This document shows positions 1 through 5,315 of a stretch of 6,871 bases of DNA, one piece after another (within the stretch, counting starts at the first letter, position 1; every line of letters begins with the position of its first letter). Origin of the DNA: Bacteriovorax stolpii (GTDB lineage: Bacteria > Bdellovibrionota > Bacteriovoracia > Bacteriovoracales > Bacteriovoracaceae); the NCBI GenBank assembly GCA_945862475.1, contig CAMAYW010000127.1, positions 1 through 6,871 on the forward strand, read 5' to 3'. The notes beneath the pieces were generated by a model that saw nothing but the letters and a program-made list of their open reading frames with translations, was not told where the DNA came from and made no database searches. A program made the translations under genes and the position numbers.

Positions 1-374
1 TAGACCTTGAACTTAAGCTTAATGAATTGATCCTCTTTAAAGAACTCTAGCTGAACTGGTCGTACTAACCTGAAGCTAAGAACATAGGATCCATAAAAAT
101 AATTAAGATTTCTATAGTTCTTCGTAATTTCGCCGACGGCCCCATGAACACTAAGAAAGGGGCCATGATGAATATTAAGTTCACCCGGAATCATGTATCC
201 TTCTTGAGCATTTTCAGAAAACTCTACTCGGTAAGGAAAGATTTGGTCTTTCGTAAAAGTCTCTCGAAGTAAGAGCTTATTCCAAAATTGCTGGAGTTTC
301 TCATCCGTGCCATGAAAATCACGAGAGAATTCATGTTCGATAAAACCTCTAGGTGGAACAGACAACTGATTCAT
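1..374 (-). CDS. Hypothetical protein, N-terminal 124 residues (cut by window edge); possibly SRPBCC-like
   Basis: This is an open minus-strand frame from ATG at 374 to the window edge without a stop, so the C-terminus is missing. The protein begins MNQLSVPPRGFIEHEF. It has no signal peptide and no membrane helix. The visible part mixes charged helix-like stretches (near residues 25-45) with alternating strand-like segments (about 70-124, for example the stretch containing FLSVHGAVGEI, then YVLSFRLVRPVQLEFF). That alternation and the aromatic content loosely recall SRPBCC/polyketide-cyclase folds, but I do not firmly recognise the family. The start lies one base after the TAA stop of the upstream DoxX-like gene, so the two are almost certainly co-transcribed and probably translationally coupled. 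Continuous codon structure makes it a real gene; the function is unknown. Confidence 0.72.
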   Translation of the reverse strand, partial: MNQLSVPPRGFIEHEFSRDFHGTDEKLQQFWNKLLLRETFTKDQIFPYRVEFSENAQEGYMIPGELNIHHGPFLSVHGAVGEITKNYRNLNYFYGSYVLSFRLVRPVQLEFFKEDQFIKLKFKV

Positions 375-375
375 T

Positions 376-705
376 TTATCGATTCAAGAAGATGGCTGCA
401 CAGAGTCCAAAGAGGACCATTGATGGAATCATTTTGGGAAATGGATTCTTAACTTTTAAATGGGTGAATATTGCTGCAAGCATGAGCACCATGATTCCAA
501 CCGAACCAGTCATGACAAGTATAGCATTGGAACTAATGAGCATACCTACAAAAGATAATTTCAGAATACCTACACTATCTCTTAACCAATTTGGGTAGTT
601 GTAGGCCCGAAACTCCTCAACGATATTTTGATAGCGAACAACCCAGACAAAAAATACGGAAGAAAAAACAAGGATCTTCACTATGTCTAATAAACTGCTA
701 CTCAT
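376..705 (-). CDS. DoxX-like four-helix inner-membrane protein (109 aa)
   Basis: This is a small integral membrane protein with four hydrophobic segments at about residues 7-23, 43-62, 64-82 and 92-107, the size and layout of the DoxX-like family. Biochemical roles in that family are mostly undefined; some members are linked to quinone or thiosulfate oxidation. The start was moved from the longest-frame ATG at 726 to the ATG at 705. A GGAGG Shine-Dalgarno lies 6 bases before the 705 ATG, and the resulting 109 residues match the 108-residue divergent neighbour. Both proteins share an EF-x-x-Y motif after helix 1 (EFRAY here) and a cytoplasmic-loop motif, HLKVKNPFPKMIP here against RLKTKDRFIEIVP there. 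The stop is one base from the next minus-strand gene (1-374), which indicates an operon. The function is not defined by the sequence. Confidence 0.82.
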   Translation of the reverse strand: MSSSLLDIVKILVFSSVFFVWVVRYQNIVEEFRAYNYPNWLRDSVGILKLSFVGMLISSNAILVMTGSVGIMVLMLAAIFTHLKVKNPFPKMIPSMVLFGLCAAIFLNR

Positions 706-711
706 CTTTAA

Positions 712-716
712 CCTCC
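712..716 (-). promoter_or_regulatory. Shine-Dalgarno (GGAGG) deciding the start at 705
   Basis: The plus-strand sequence CCTCC reads GGAGG on the minus strand, 6 bases upstream of the ATG at 705. It lies inside the longer possible frame that begins at 726, so it argues that translation starts at 705. It is the strongest ribosome-binding site in the window. Confidence 0.75.
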
Positions 717-733
717 GGTTTATCATTTATCTA

Positions 734-739
734 ATTATA
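734..739 (-). promoter_or_regulatory. Candidate -10 box (TATAAT) for the minus-strand DoxX-like operon
   Basis: A perfect TATAAT reads on the minus strand in the 63-bp divergent intergenic region. Transcription would start near 727, leaving a leader of about 20 bases that contains the GGAGG site. No good -35 box is visible at 16-18 bases spacing (best TTTTAT), so this is a single-element prediction in AT-rich DNA. Confidence 0.45.
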
Positions 740-757
740 CATCTCACTCTATTATGA

Positions 758-763
758 TAAAAT
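758..763 (+). promoter_or_regulatory. Candidate -10 box (TAAAAT) for a leaderless DoxX-like transcript
   Basis: TAAAAT matches the -10 consensus at five of six positions and ends 5 bases before the ATG at 769. A possible -35 (TATACA, 736-741) lies 16 bases upstream of it. No Shine-Dalgarno precedes the ATG, so transcription starting at or next to the ATG is a reasonable reading. AT-rich DNA gives such matches by chance. Confidence 0.3.
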
Positions 764-768
764 AAATC

Positions 769-1095
769 ATGATAGTCACCCTCATATTCTTAACTGCAAT
801 TACATTTATTATTTATGGATTTCTGTGCCTTAGCACTGATCACATGAAAATCGAATTTCATCGATACGGTTTATCACAATTTCGTACTCTTACCGGAGCA
901 TTAGAGCTGTTGGGAGGAATTGGGCTAATCGTCGGTTCTTTTTATACTCCTATACTATATTTGAGTTCAACTGGTCTCGCCCTCCTCATGTTTTTGGGTG
1001 TGGTTATTCGTTTAAAGACTAAAGACCGATTCATTGAAATTGTTCCAGCATTCGTATTAATGATCGTAAATCTCATCATCCTTTACAAAAATTGA
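769..1095 (+). CDS. DoxX-like four-helix inner-membrane protein (108 aa), paralogue of the divergent neighbour
   Basis: This is a four-helix membrane protein with hydrophobic segments at about residues 2-20, 43-58, 61-80 and 90-105, matching DoxX-like proteins in size and layout. It aligns with the 109-residue protein on the opposite strand: EFHRY (29-33) against EFRAY, and RLKTKDRFIEIVP (81-93) against HLKVKNPFPKMIP, with the same helix spacing. The pair is therefore a divergent paralogous couple sharing one 63-bp promoter region. There is no Shine-Dalgarno before the ATG at 769, and the next in-frame ATG (residue 26) would delete helix 1, so 769 is the best start. It may be translated from a leaderless mRNA. 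Biochemical role is unknown; a membrane partner of a redox or lipid pathway is possible but unsupported. Confidence 0.8.
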   Translation: MIVTLIFLTAITFIIYGFLCLSTDHMKIEFHRYGLSQFRTLTGALELLGGIGLIVGSFYTPILYLSSTGLALLMFLGVVIRLKTKDRFIEIVPAFVLMIVNLIILYKN

Positions 1096-1096
1096 A

Positions 1097-1131
1097 TTTA
1101 TTACATTAGTCTTTTCTTTCTAGTGAATAAA
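1097..1131. other. AT-rich inverted repeat (hairpin) after the plus-strand DoxX-like gene
   Basis: The left arm (1097-1109) pairs with the right arm (1120-1131) in about 12 base pairs, with one bulged A (1103) and one T-G wobble, around a 10-base pyrimidine loop. It starts directly after the stop codon at 1095. It is placed like a terminator, but no T-run follows the right arm, so factor-independent termination would be weak. It could instead be an mRNA 3'-end stabiliser. Confidence 0.35.
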
Positions 1132-1167
1132 AGGATATAGAAGGAAAAAAAACTAATAGGTAAAAAT

Positions 1168-1677
1168 ATGCTAAAAACAAGTGCCCTCCTCTGTCTTTTG
1201 ACTCTTACAAATCTTTCACTTGCCTCAAGTGTGCCTTTGCCAGTGATGACATTGGATTATTTTGTAAGGCTTGCAAATAGAAAAGGGGTCTGTAAAGACA
1301 TCAAGACCACCTTCCTTCGAAATGGAGATGTTCAACTAATCATCGATGATCATCAGATTAACGAAATTTTCACATCTTCCGACACAACTTCTCAATGTGA
1401 CCAAAGAATTGGAAAAATGGGCGAAGAGTTTATCTTATGTCAGGGTTCAATTCAGTCAGATAGGTATGGTATTCCAACGGATCACAGAGAAATGCCAAAT
1501 TACTGTTCAATGAATTCTGTTGAAATCGTGAATGATACGAACGAGTTAAAAAATTCAATCACGGTGACCAAGAAATCTTGGGAAGCGTGGTACGGGATGA
1601 ATTGCGATGAGGCTCTCAATGAATCGGAAAGACTCGGTAAAACAGTTATTCAAAACCTAACGGGTTGTGAGTTCTAA
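1168..1677 (+). CDS. Secreted/periplasmic hypothetical protein with six mature cysteines (169 aa)
   Basis: The protein opens with a Sec signal peptide: MLKT, a hydrophobic core through residue 18, and probable cleavage after Ala19 (SLA) or the adjacent Ser. The mature part of about 150 residues has six cysteines (42, 77, 91, 113, 146, 167), enough for three disulfides, which fits an oxidising periplasm or the outside of the cell. There is no lipobox and no further membrane helix. The C-terminal part (about 137-167) looks helical and includes a WEAWYGMNCDEAL segment. The ATG at 1168 is preceded at 7 bases by a weak AGG. A candidate terminator follows, so the gene may be its own transcription unit. 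I do not recognise the family and assign no function. Confidence 0.78.
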   Translation: MLKTSALLCLLTLTNLSLASSVPLPVMTLDYFVRLANRKGVCKDIKTTFLRNGDVQLIIDDHQINEIFTSSDTTSQCDQRIGKMGEEFILCQGSIQSDRYGIPTDHREMPNYCSMNSVEIVNDTNELKNSITVTKKSWEAWYGMNCDEALNESERLGKTVIQNLTGCEF

Positions 1678-1683
1678 AAGACG

Positions 1684-1713
1684 AGGAATAGAAATACTCC
1701 TGTGAATTTTTTT
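1684..1713 (+). terminator. Candidate rho-independent terminator
   Basis: AGGAATA (1684-1690) pairs with TACTCCT (1695-1701) at six of seven positions around a GAAA tetraloop, and a run of seven T follows at 1707-1713. It lies directly after the stop of the secreted cysteine-rich protein. The stem is short, has one A-C mismatch, and there are five bases between stem and T-run, so strength is uncertain. Confidence 0.42.
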
Positions 1714-1756
1714 CAAAAGCATCTTGAAGGATTCCCAAATCTGATAGATTGACCTC

Positions 1757-2338
1757 ATGAAAAAAAATCTATTCTTAATTTGTCTCTTTCTTATATCTCT
1801 TTATGCTGAAGCACAGGTTGCAGACCAATGTGACCCAAGTTCACCGCAAGAGCGGCAAATCCTTGAGATTCCTAATGGAGCGCCAGTCGAAGCGTTGATT
1901 TGCCACCAAGGTGATGATGTTTTAGTGCTTACGGAGAAACCAACGAAGCACACTCATCTCATTCATGCTGGGGTTAATCTAGGCATGCCATGGCTTTTAG
2001 GAGCTGGTGTGACCTACACTAAACTTAAAAGTGGTCGACAGGATTACCATGTCTCCGTCAATCTTGATGGTAGCCTTGGGGGAAATGGAATCTCATCTGT
2101 TTATGGTAAACATCCTTTTGGAAATTCATTTTATGTTGGTGGGGCCATGAGAGGCTATAAAACTCTTCCCGGTGAGGGAGGATTTCAAATGGGGCCAACG
2201 GTAGGACTCTCTGGCGGTAAAGGTGTTATAACCGGTTATGTGGGACTTAGCTTTCTTGGCACCTACGACTCAAGGGCCGGCATGAAAGCAGAACCAGAAA
2301 TTTCAATGGGAATTAGAATTAGATTATTTAGAAGATAG
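1757..2338 (+). CDS. Exported beta-rich protein, possible small outer-membrane barrel (193 aa)
   Basis: A clear Sec signal peptide (MKKNLFLI..., cleavage after AEA at residue 19) is followed by a short N-terminal region with two cysteines (25 and 49) that could form one disulfide. From about residue 66 to the end the chain is glycine-rich with alternating hydrophobic/polar strands, such as HAGVNLGM, GAGVTYTKL, YHVSVNLDGSL, SFYVGGAMRGY, TGYVGLSFLG and ISMGIRIRLF. This pattern suits an 8-stranded outer-membrane barrel or similar beta-sheet protein. The C-terminus ends LFRR rather than in a terminal aromatic residue, so the standard BAM signal is not exact. The next gene, a fatty-acid hydroxylase, begins 4 bases after the stop, so they are very likely co-expressed. 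There is no Shine-Dalgarno; a weak TAGATT box ends 6 bases before the ATG. Specific function is unknown. Confidence 0.78.
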   Translation: MKKNLFLICLFLISLYAEAQVADQCDPSSPQERQILEIPNGAPVEALICHQGDDVLVLTEKPTKHTHLIHAGVNLGMPWLLGAGVTYTKLKSGRQDYHVSVNLDGSLGGNGISSVYGKHPFGNSFYVGGAMRGYKTLPGEGGFQMGPTVGLSGGKGVITGYVGLSFLGTYDSRAGMKAEPEISMGIRIRLFRR

Positions 2339-2342
2339 TCGT

Positions 2343-2969
2343 ATGGAACGTTATCGAAATGCCTTTAGAAAGAAAGTCATTCCTTGGTATTACCGAGGTC
2401 AGCTTCATGTGGCGATTTTCTCAGTTATCCAAATAAGTGCGATTTTTTATATTGGTACTAGACTTGATTGGGGAATAAGCACTCTCCTCGTGATTTTCTT
2501 TGCCATAGGTTATGCAACAACGTTTACCTACTTTCTCCACCGTTTTCTTCTACATAAAAAGCTACCTGGGTTTGGCTGGGCATTTAAAATGCATCACTGG
2601 CACCATACATTCTACCAGTCCCATCGTATGGAGTATGATCACCTCGATGATGTTTACATGCTTCTCATGCCTCCCTGGATTCAACTTTTTTATTTTGTCG
2701 TTTATTTGCCTGGATTAGTTCTCGTGGCCGAACTTTTTCTACCACATCATTTGATTCTCCCCTTCGCCTTTGGACTCACTCTTTGGTACGGAATTTATGA
2801 GCTCGTTCATTGGATTGAACATCTTCCAGCGACTCATTGGTCGATGAAATTACTATTTATGAAGTCTGCGCGACAAAGTCACGCCATTCATCACTCAAAG
2901 CTAAAGGATGTTGCTAATTTCGGAATTGTTGAGCCTAGCTGGGATTACATCTTCAAAACTAAATTCTAA
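2343..2969 (+). CDS. Membrane fatty-acid hydroxylase superfamily protein, FA2H/Scs7-like His-box layout (208 aa)
   Basis: This is an integral-membrane di-iron oxygenase of the fatty-acid hydroxylase/sterol desaturase superfamily, which uses O2 and reducing equivalents to hydroxylate or desaturate a lipid chain. All histidine boxes are present: HRFLLH (H66, H71), HHWHH (H84, H87, H88), HWIEH (H156, H160) and HAIHH (H180, H183, H184). The HX4H, HX2HH, HX3H, HX2HH order is that of fatty-acid 2-hydroxylases. The C-terminal NFG...SWDYIFKT segment is the usual superfamily ending. Hydrophobic segments lie at about 22-38, 44-64, 108-132 and 136-155. It lacks a fused cytochrome b5 domain, so an external electron donor is needed. 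It starts 4 bases after the exported beta-rich protein gene. Its last 22 codons overlap the converging hydrolase gene. The substrate (fatty acid, ceramide, other) is not determinable. Confidence 0.88.
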   Translation: MERYRNAFRKKVIPWYYRGQLHVAIFSVIQISAIFYIGTRLDWGISTLLVIFFAIGYATTFTYFLHRFLLHKKLPGFGWAFKMHHWHHTFYQSHRMEYDHLDDVYMLLMPPWIQLFYFVVYLPGLVLVAELFLPHHLILPFAFGLTLWYGIYELVHWIEHLPATHWSMKLLFMKSARQSHAIHHSKLKDVANFGIVEPSWDYIFKTKF

Positions 2970-3749
2970 GTCAGTTACCGTATCATTACGTTCTATCGAC
3001 ATGTTAATTAAATTCACCATGAGATTTTTTCTGAAATCACGATCCTGCTTTGAAAGTCTACGAGAAGTAAACAGATCCGAATGATCCATTTCTAAAACCA
3101 TATCCGTATATTGTGCAAAAGGCAGAACTTGCTCAGATAACTTAAGGAGACCATCACTTTGTGACCCAGATCTTTTGAAAATGAAATGAGTGGGTCTAAT
3201 GATCCATGAAACGTCACGGGAGCGAGTCTTGAAAGTACGAATAACTAATACTTTCTCTTTTAAATAGTTGTGTCTATCTTCATTATCAACAAGCTCTTCT
3301 TGAAAAAGTTGCGTATAAAAATTCTTTCGAAGAGAGTTGAGTCCTGGCCAGGCCATTAGAATGGGTTTTAAGATAGAAGAATTTAGGATCTCTGCGCCTT
3401 GAAAAGGTGGTTGAACACAAATAATTCTTTCAACTGCGAGATTAAAAAAATCATATTCTTCCTGAAGAGCAATAAGAACTTCAAGACATGCCTTTGAATG
3501 TGAAAAAATAATGATTTTCTTCTCTCTAAGCTCGAATTCTCTTTTAAGAATAGTCGCAAGCTTCTTTGCATTTCGATGGGCTGAATTTAATGAATTCAAA
3601 GTTATGCAGTGAATATCTTGAATACCCATTTCACGCAAAATGCGCTCATTCTCTTTTAAATAATTACCCACTATTGGGAGTTCCAAAATTTCTCCCAAAA
3701 TCCCACCAAGAAAAAAATACTGATAATCATTGGCCTTTGAACTCAACAT
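2901..3749 (-). CDS. Alpha/beta-hydrolase fold protein, lipase/esterase-like (282 aa)
   Basis: This is a probable alpha/beta-hydrolase acting on an ester or thioester. The nucleophile elbow follows a hydrophobic strand: KIIIFSHSKA with Ser85, in a SHSKA context where most members have GxSxG. A strand and turn CVQPPFQGAEIL (111-122) follows. The acid is probably Asp199 in GSQSDGLL and the catalytic histidine probably His223 in MDHSDL, so a full Ser-Asp-His triad is available. There is no signal peptide, suggesting a cytoplasmic or membrane-face location. The ATG at 3749 is 2 bases after the stop of the upstream hydroxylase and is preceded by AAGGGA, so the two genes are coupled. The final 22 residues (261-282) are encoded opposite the end of the converging hydroxylase and lie beyond the triad. 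Release or exchange of acyl chains in the same lipid pathway is inferred from context; the substrate is unknown. Confidence 0.78.
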   Translation of the reverse strand: MLSSKANDYQYFFLGGILGEILELPIVGNYLKENERILREMGIQDIHCITLNSLNSAHRNAKKLATILKREFELREKKIIIFSHSKACLEVLIALQEEYDFFNLAVERIICVQPPFQGAEILNSSILKPILMAWPGLNSLRKNFYTQLFQEELVDNEDRHNYLKEKVLVIRTFKTRSRDVSWIIRPTHFIFKRSGSQSDGLLKLSEQVLPFAQYTDMVLEMDHSDLFTSRRLSKQDRDFRKNLMVNLINMSIERNDTVTDLEFSFEDVIPARLNNSEISNIL

Positions 3750-3751
3750 AT

Positions 3752-4441
3752 CTATCCCTTTTTCGCTAGGATTAAGGAAAATTCTGAACTTTCTGGCATT
3801 CTATATGTTTTATATCGTTCATCATAAGTCCCAAGAAGTAAGTCCCAAATATGTGAAGTGTTACCGAAATTTTTATTAGGAGCTTTGTCGTGGTGATGAA
3901 AATGATAGCTCTGGATATAGGCCATATAGCCAGATTCAAACTTTTTGTAATGGATCAAGAAATGGACGCACTCGTAGATAAAATAAGCTGTCGAAAGACC
4001 CAGAATCAACGCCCCTAAAATCCCGGAATCTCTGGTCATAAGAAGAAATGGTGAAATAACTAATGGGGTAACGAAATAAATCATCAGGAATCCAGAATTA
4101 TAAACTCTTCTATCACCAACTTCTTTATGATGATAAAGATGGAAGGATCCAAGAAAGTAAGAAAGAATTCGAGTTTTAAAATGTGTGTGATAAACCCAGC
4201 GGTGGATAGCATATTCCAAAAAAGTCCAGTAAATCGCTCCAATGATAAAAGCGATGAGAATTGGTCCACTGGAAACATTTGATGAAGAAATGAATTTCAC
4301 ACTTAAATACCAAAGTGGAAGAACGAACAAAAAAAGATGTCCCGGGTTTTTAGATGCGAAATACTTCACAAGTTCCGGACGGTCTTGAATCATAAATTGG
4401 CTTCGTTTCATAGATCTAAATATTACTGGGAAATCGGACAT
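3752..4441 (-). CDS. Membrane fatty-acid hydroxylase superfamily protein, FA2H/Scs7-like (229 aa)
   Basis: This is a second di-iron membrane hydroxylase with the fatty-acid 2-hydroxylase box order: HRWVYH (H80, H85), HLYHH (H101, H104, H105), HFLIH (H160, H164) and HFHHH (H180, H183, H184). The family's NFGNTSHIWDLLLGT ending follows. Membrane segments lie at about 35-52, 58-78, 116-134 and 139-158. The catalytic half resembles eukaryotic FA2H, including an EYAIHR entry to the first box, but no cytochrome b5 domain is fused. The start used is ATG 4441; the TTG one codon upstream (4444) and an ATG at residue 11 are alternatives, and none has a Shine-Dalgarno. It is followed after 2 bases by the hydrolase, and diverges from the ERG3-like hydroxylase across 70 bp. 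Hydroxylation of a fatty acyl or N-acyl (ceramide-type) chain is the likeliest chemistry; the substrate is unproven. Confidence 0.87.
   Translation of the reverse strand: MSDFPVIFRSMKRSQFMIQDRPELVKYFASKNPGHLFLFVLPLWYLSVKFISSSNVSSGPILIAFIIGAIYWTFLEYAIHRWVYHTHFKTRILSYFLGSFHLYHHKEVGDRRVYNSGFLMIYFVTPLVISPFLLMTRDSGILGALILGLSTAYFIYECVHFLIHYKKFESGYMAYIQSYHFHHHDKAPNKNFGNTSHIWDLLLGTYDERYKTYRMPESSEFSLILAKKG
3755..3760 (-). promoter_or_regulatory. Shine-Dalgarno (AAGGGA) of the alpha/beta-hydrolase, inside the upstream gene
   Basis: On the minus strand AAGGGA lies 5 bases before the ATG at 3749 and is embedded in the last codons (Lys-Gly) of the upstream hydroxylase. Ribosomes terminating at 3752 would sit on it, which supports translational coupling and fixes the hydrolase start. 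Confidence 0.65.
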
Positions 4442-4466
4442 CAAAGTACGAGGTGTGTAATAATTT

Positions 4467-4495
4467 CTTATATCCGTTGAACCGTTTACATTCAG
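4467..4495 (-). promoter_or_regulatory. Candidate promoter of the hydroxylase-hydrolase operon
   Basis: On the minus strand CTGAAT (4495-4490) and TATAAG (4472-4467) are separated by 17 bases. The -10 matches consensus at five of six positions and the -35 at only three. The predicted start near 4460 leaves a short leader to the ATG at 4441. It overlaps the promoter predicted on the other strand. Confidence 0.35.
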
Positions 4496-4505
4496 GACTT
4501 ACAAT
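4477..4505 (+). promoter_or_regulatory. Candidate promoter giving a leaderless mRNA for the ERG3-like operon
   Basis: TTGAAC (4477-4482), exactly 17 bases, then TACAAT (4500-4505) is the best sigma-70-type match I found in the window (four of six and five of six). The predicted transcription start falls at or within a base or two of the A of the ATG at 4512. With no Shine-Dalgarno present, this implies a leaderless transcript. Confidence 0.55.
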
Positions 4506-4511
4506 TCATTC

Positions 4512-5315
4512 ATGCTAAGTGAAGTATTGTTATTTATTGCCTTTATGGCCTTATTTTTGACCCTAAACTACCTAGTCTTCGCTTTCGGAGGCCATTGGTT
4601 CTTTTACCATTATTTGGGCCCTAAAATTCCTCACCGCCGGATTCTTGAAAATGAAGCCTCAAATGCCCAAATCCTAAAAGAAAAGCGCCGCTCATTCCAT
4701 ACTCAAATTATGTTTATGATCTTGGCCTTAGTGATTTATGGTCTTTATCGAGCAGGATACACCAAAATCTATACCACGATTGATGAAAGAGGGTATCTCT
4801 ACTTTGCTCTTTCAGTTCTTCTCATGCATCAACTCCACGATGCCTATTTTTATTGGACTCACAGGCTAATGCATCAATGGAAGCCGCTACAAAAATATCA
4901 TTTCGTTCATCATGAATCAGCACCCCCTACTCCGTATTCCTCACTCTCTTTTCACCCTGTTGAAGCCTTTATTCAAGGCCTATATTGGATTATCATTTCT
5001 TTAATGCTCCCGATCCACGTCTATTGGCTTTTTGCTTTTTACTCGTTCATGTTTTACATCAACATGTGGGGCCACACGTCCTATGAATTTTGGCACAAAG
5101 ACTTACTTACTCATAAAATACTAAAACATCTAAATACCCCCACCCATCACAATATTCATCACAAGTACCATAAGGCGAACTTTAGTATTTATTATAATTT
5201 ATGGGACAAACTCTGTGGAACCAATCACCCTGAATATGAAAACCATTACCGTGCTGTAAAAGCTAAAACGGAACTGGCCAAAACGTCTAAACTCATGAAG
5301 ATGATGAAACTATGA
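4512..5315 (+). CDS. Sterol desaturase / fatty-acid hydroxylase family protein, ERG3/SUR2-like (267 aa)
   Basis: This is an integral-membrane di-iron oxidase of the sterol-desaturase branch. The hallmark segment DAYFYWTHRLMH carries the first box (H117, H121), followed by HFVHH (H130, H133, H134), the FHPVE motif (H148), NMWGHTSYE (H188) and the last box HNIHH (H213, H216, H217) leading into NLWDKLCGT. Hydrophobic helices lie at about 4-26, 66-80, 96-110, 155-170 and 172-187. This layout belongs to C-5 sterol desaturases, sphinganine C4-hydroxylases and related bacterial enzymes, and differs from the two FA2H-like proteins nearby. Its TGA stop overlaps the ATG of the E2-like gene by 4 bases (ATGA), so they are coupled. 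A lysine-rich tail (about 250-266) follows the catalytic domain. The substrate could be a sterol or hopanoid, a sphingoid base or a fatty chain; sequence cannot decide. Confidence 0.9.
   Translation: MLSEVLLFIAFMALFLTLNYLVFAFGGHWFFYHYLGPKIPHRRILENEASNAQILKEKRRSFHTQIMFMILALVIYGLYRAGYTKIYTTIDERGYLYFALSVLLMHQLHDAYFYWTHRLMHQWKPLQKYHFVHHESAPPTPYSSLSFHPVEAFIQGLYWIIISLMLPIHVYWLFAFYSFMFYINMWGHTSYEFWHKDLLTHKILKHLNTPTHHNIHHKYHKANFSIYYNLWDKLCGTNHPEYENHYRAVKAKTELAKTSKLMKMMKL

Noticed and set aside
353..598. Plus-strand open frame of 81 codons
   Set aside because: It runs antisense to the DoxX-like gene and the coupled start of the truncated gene, and its product shows no domain or start signal. The minus-strand genes explain the region.
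706..726. Longer N-terminus (ATG at 726) for the minus-strand DoxX-like gene
   Set aside because: The GGAGG site lies inside this extension, 6 bases before the ATG at 705, and the shorter protein matches the length of its paralogue.
2512..2718. Plus-strand open frame inside the first hydroxylase
   Set aside because: It lies within the well-supported hydroxylase reading frame, which has intact histidine boxes, and has no start signal of its own.
2901..2969. Frameshift or missing stop causing the hydrolase to run into its neighbour
   Set aside because: The frame is continuous and the overlap is at a non-catalytic tail; short convergent overlaps occur naturally, so I treat it as genuine rather than a sequencing error.
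3383..3769. Short open frames on both strands over the hydrolase gene
   Set aside because: They overlap the hydrolase, whose triad motifs and coupled start are convincing; the alternatives have no recognisable features.
2343..4441. Possible mobile-element inversion, given mixed strands and two similar hydroxylases
   Set aside because: I found no terminal inverted repeats, transposase, integrase or target-site duplications; gene packing looks native.
4442..4444. TTG as start codon of the second FA2H-like hydroxylase
   Set aside because: An ATG follows immediately at 4441 and nothing favours the TTG; one residue makes no difference to the product.
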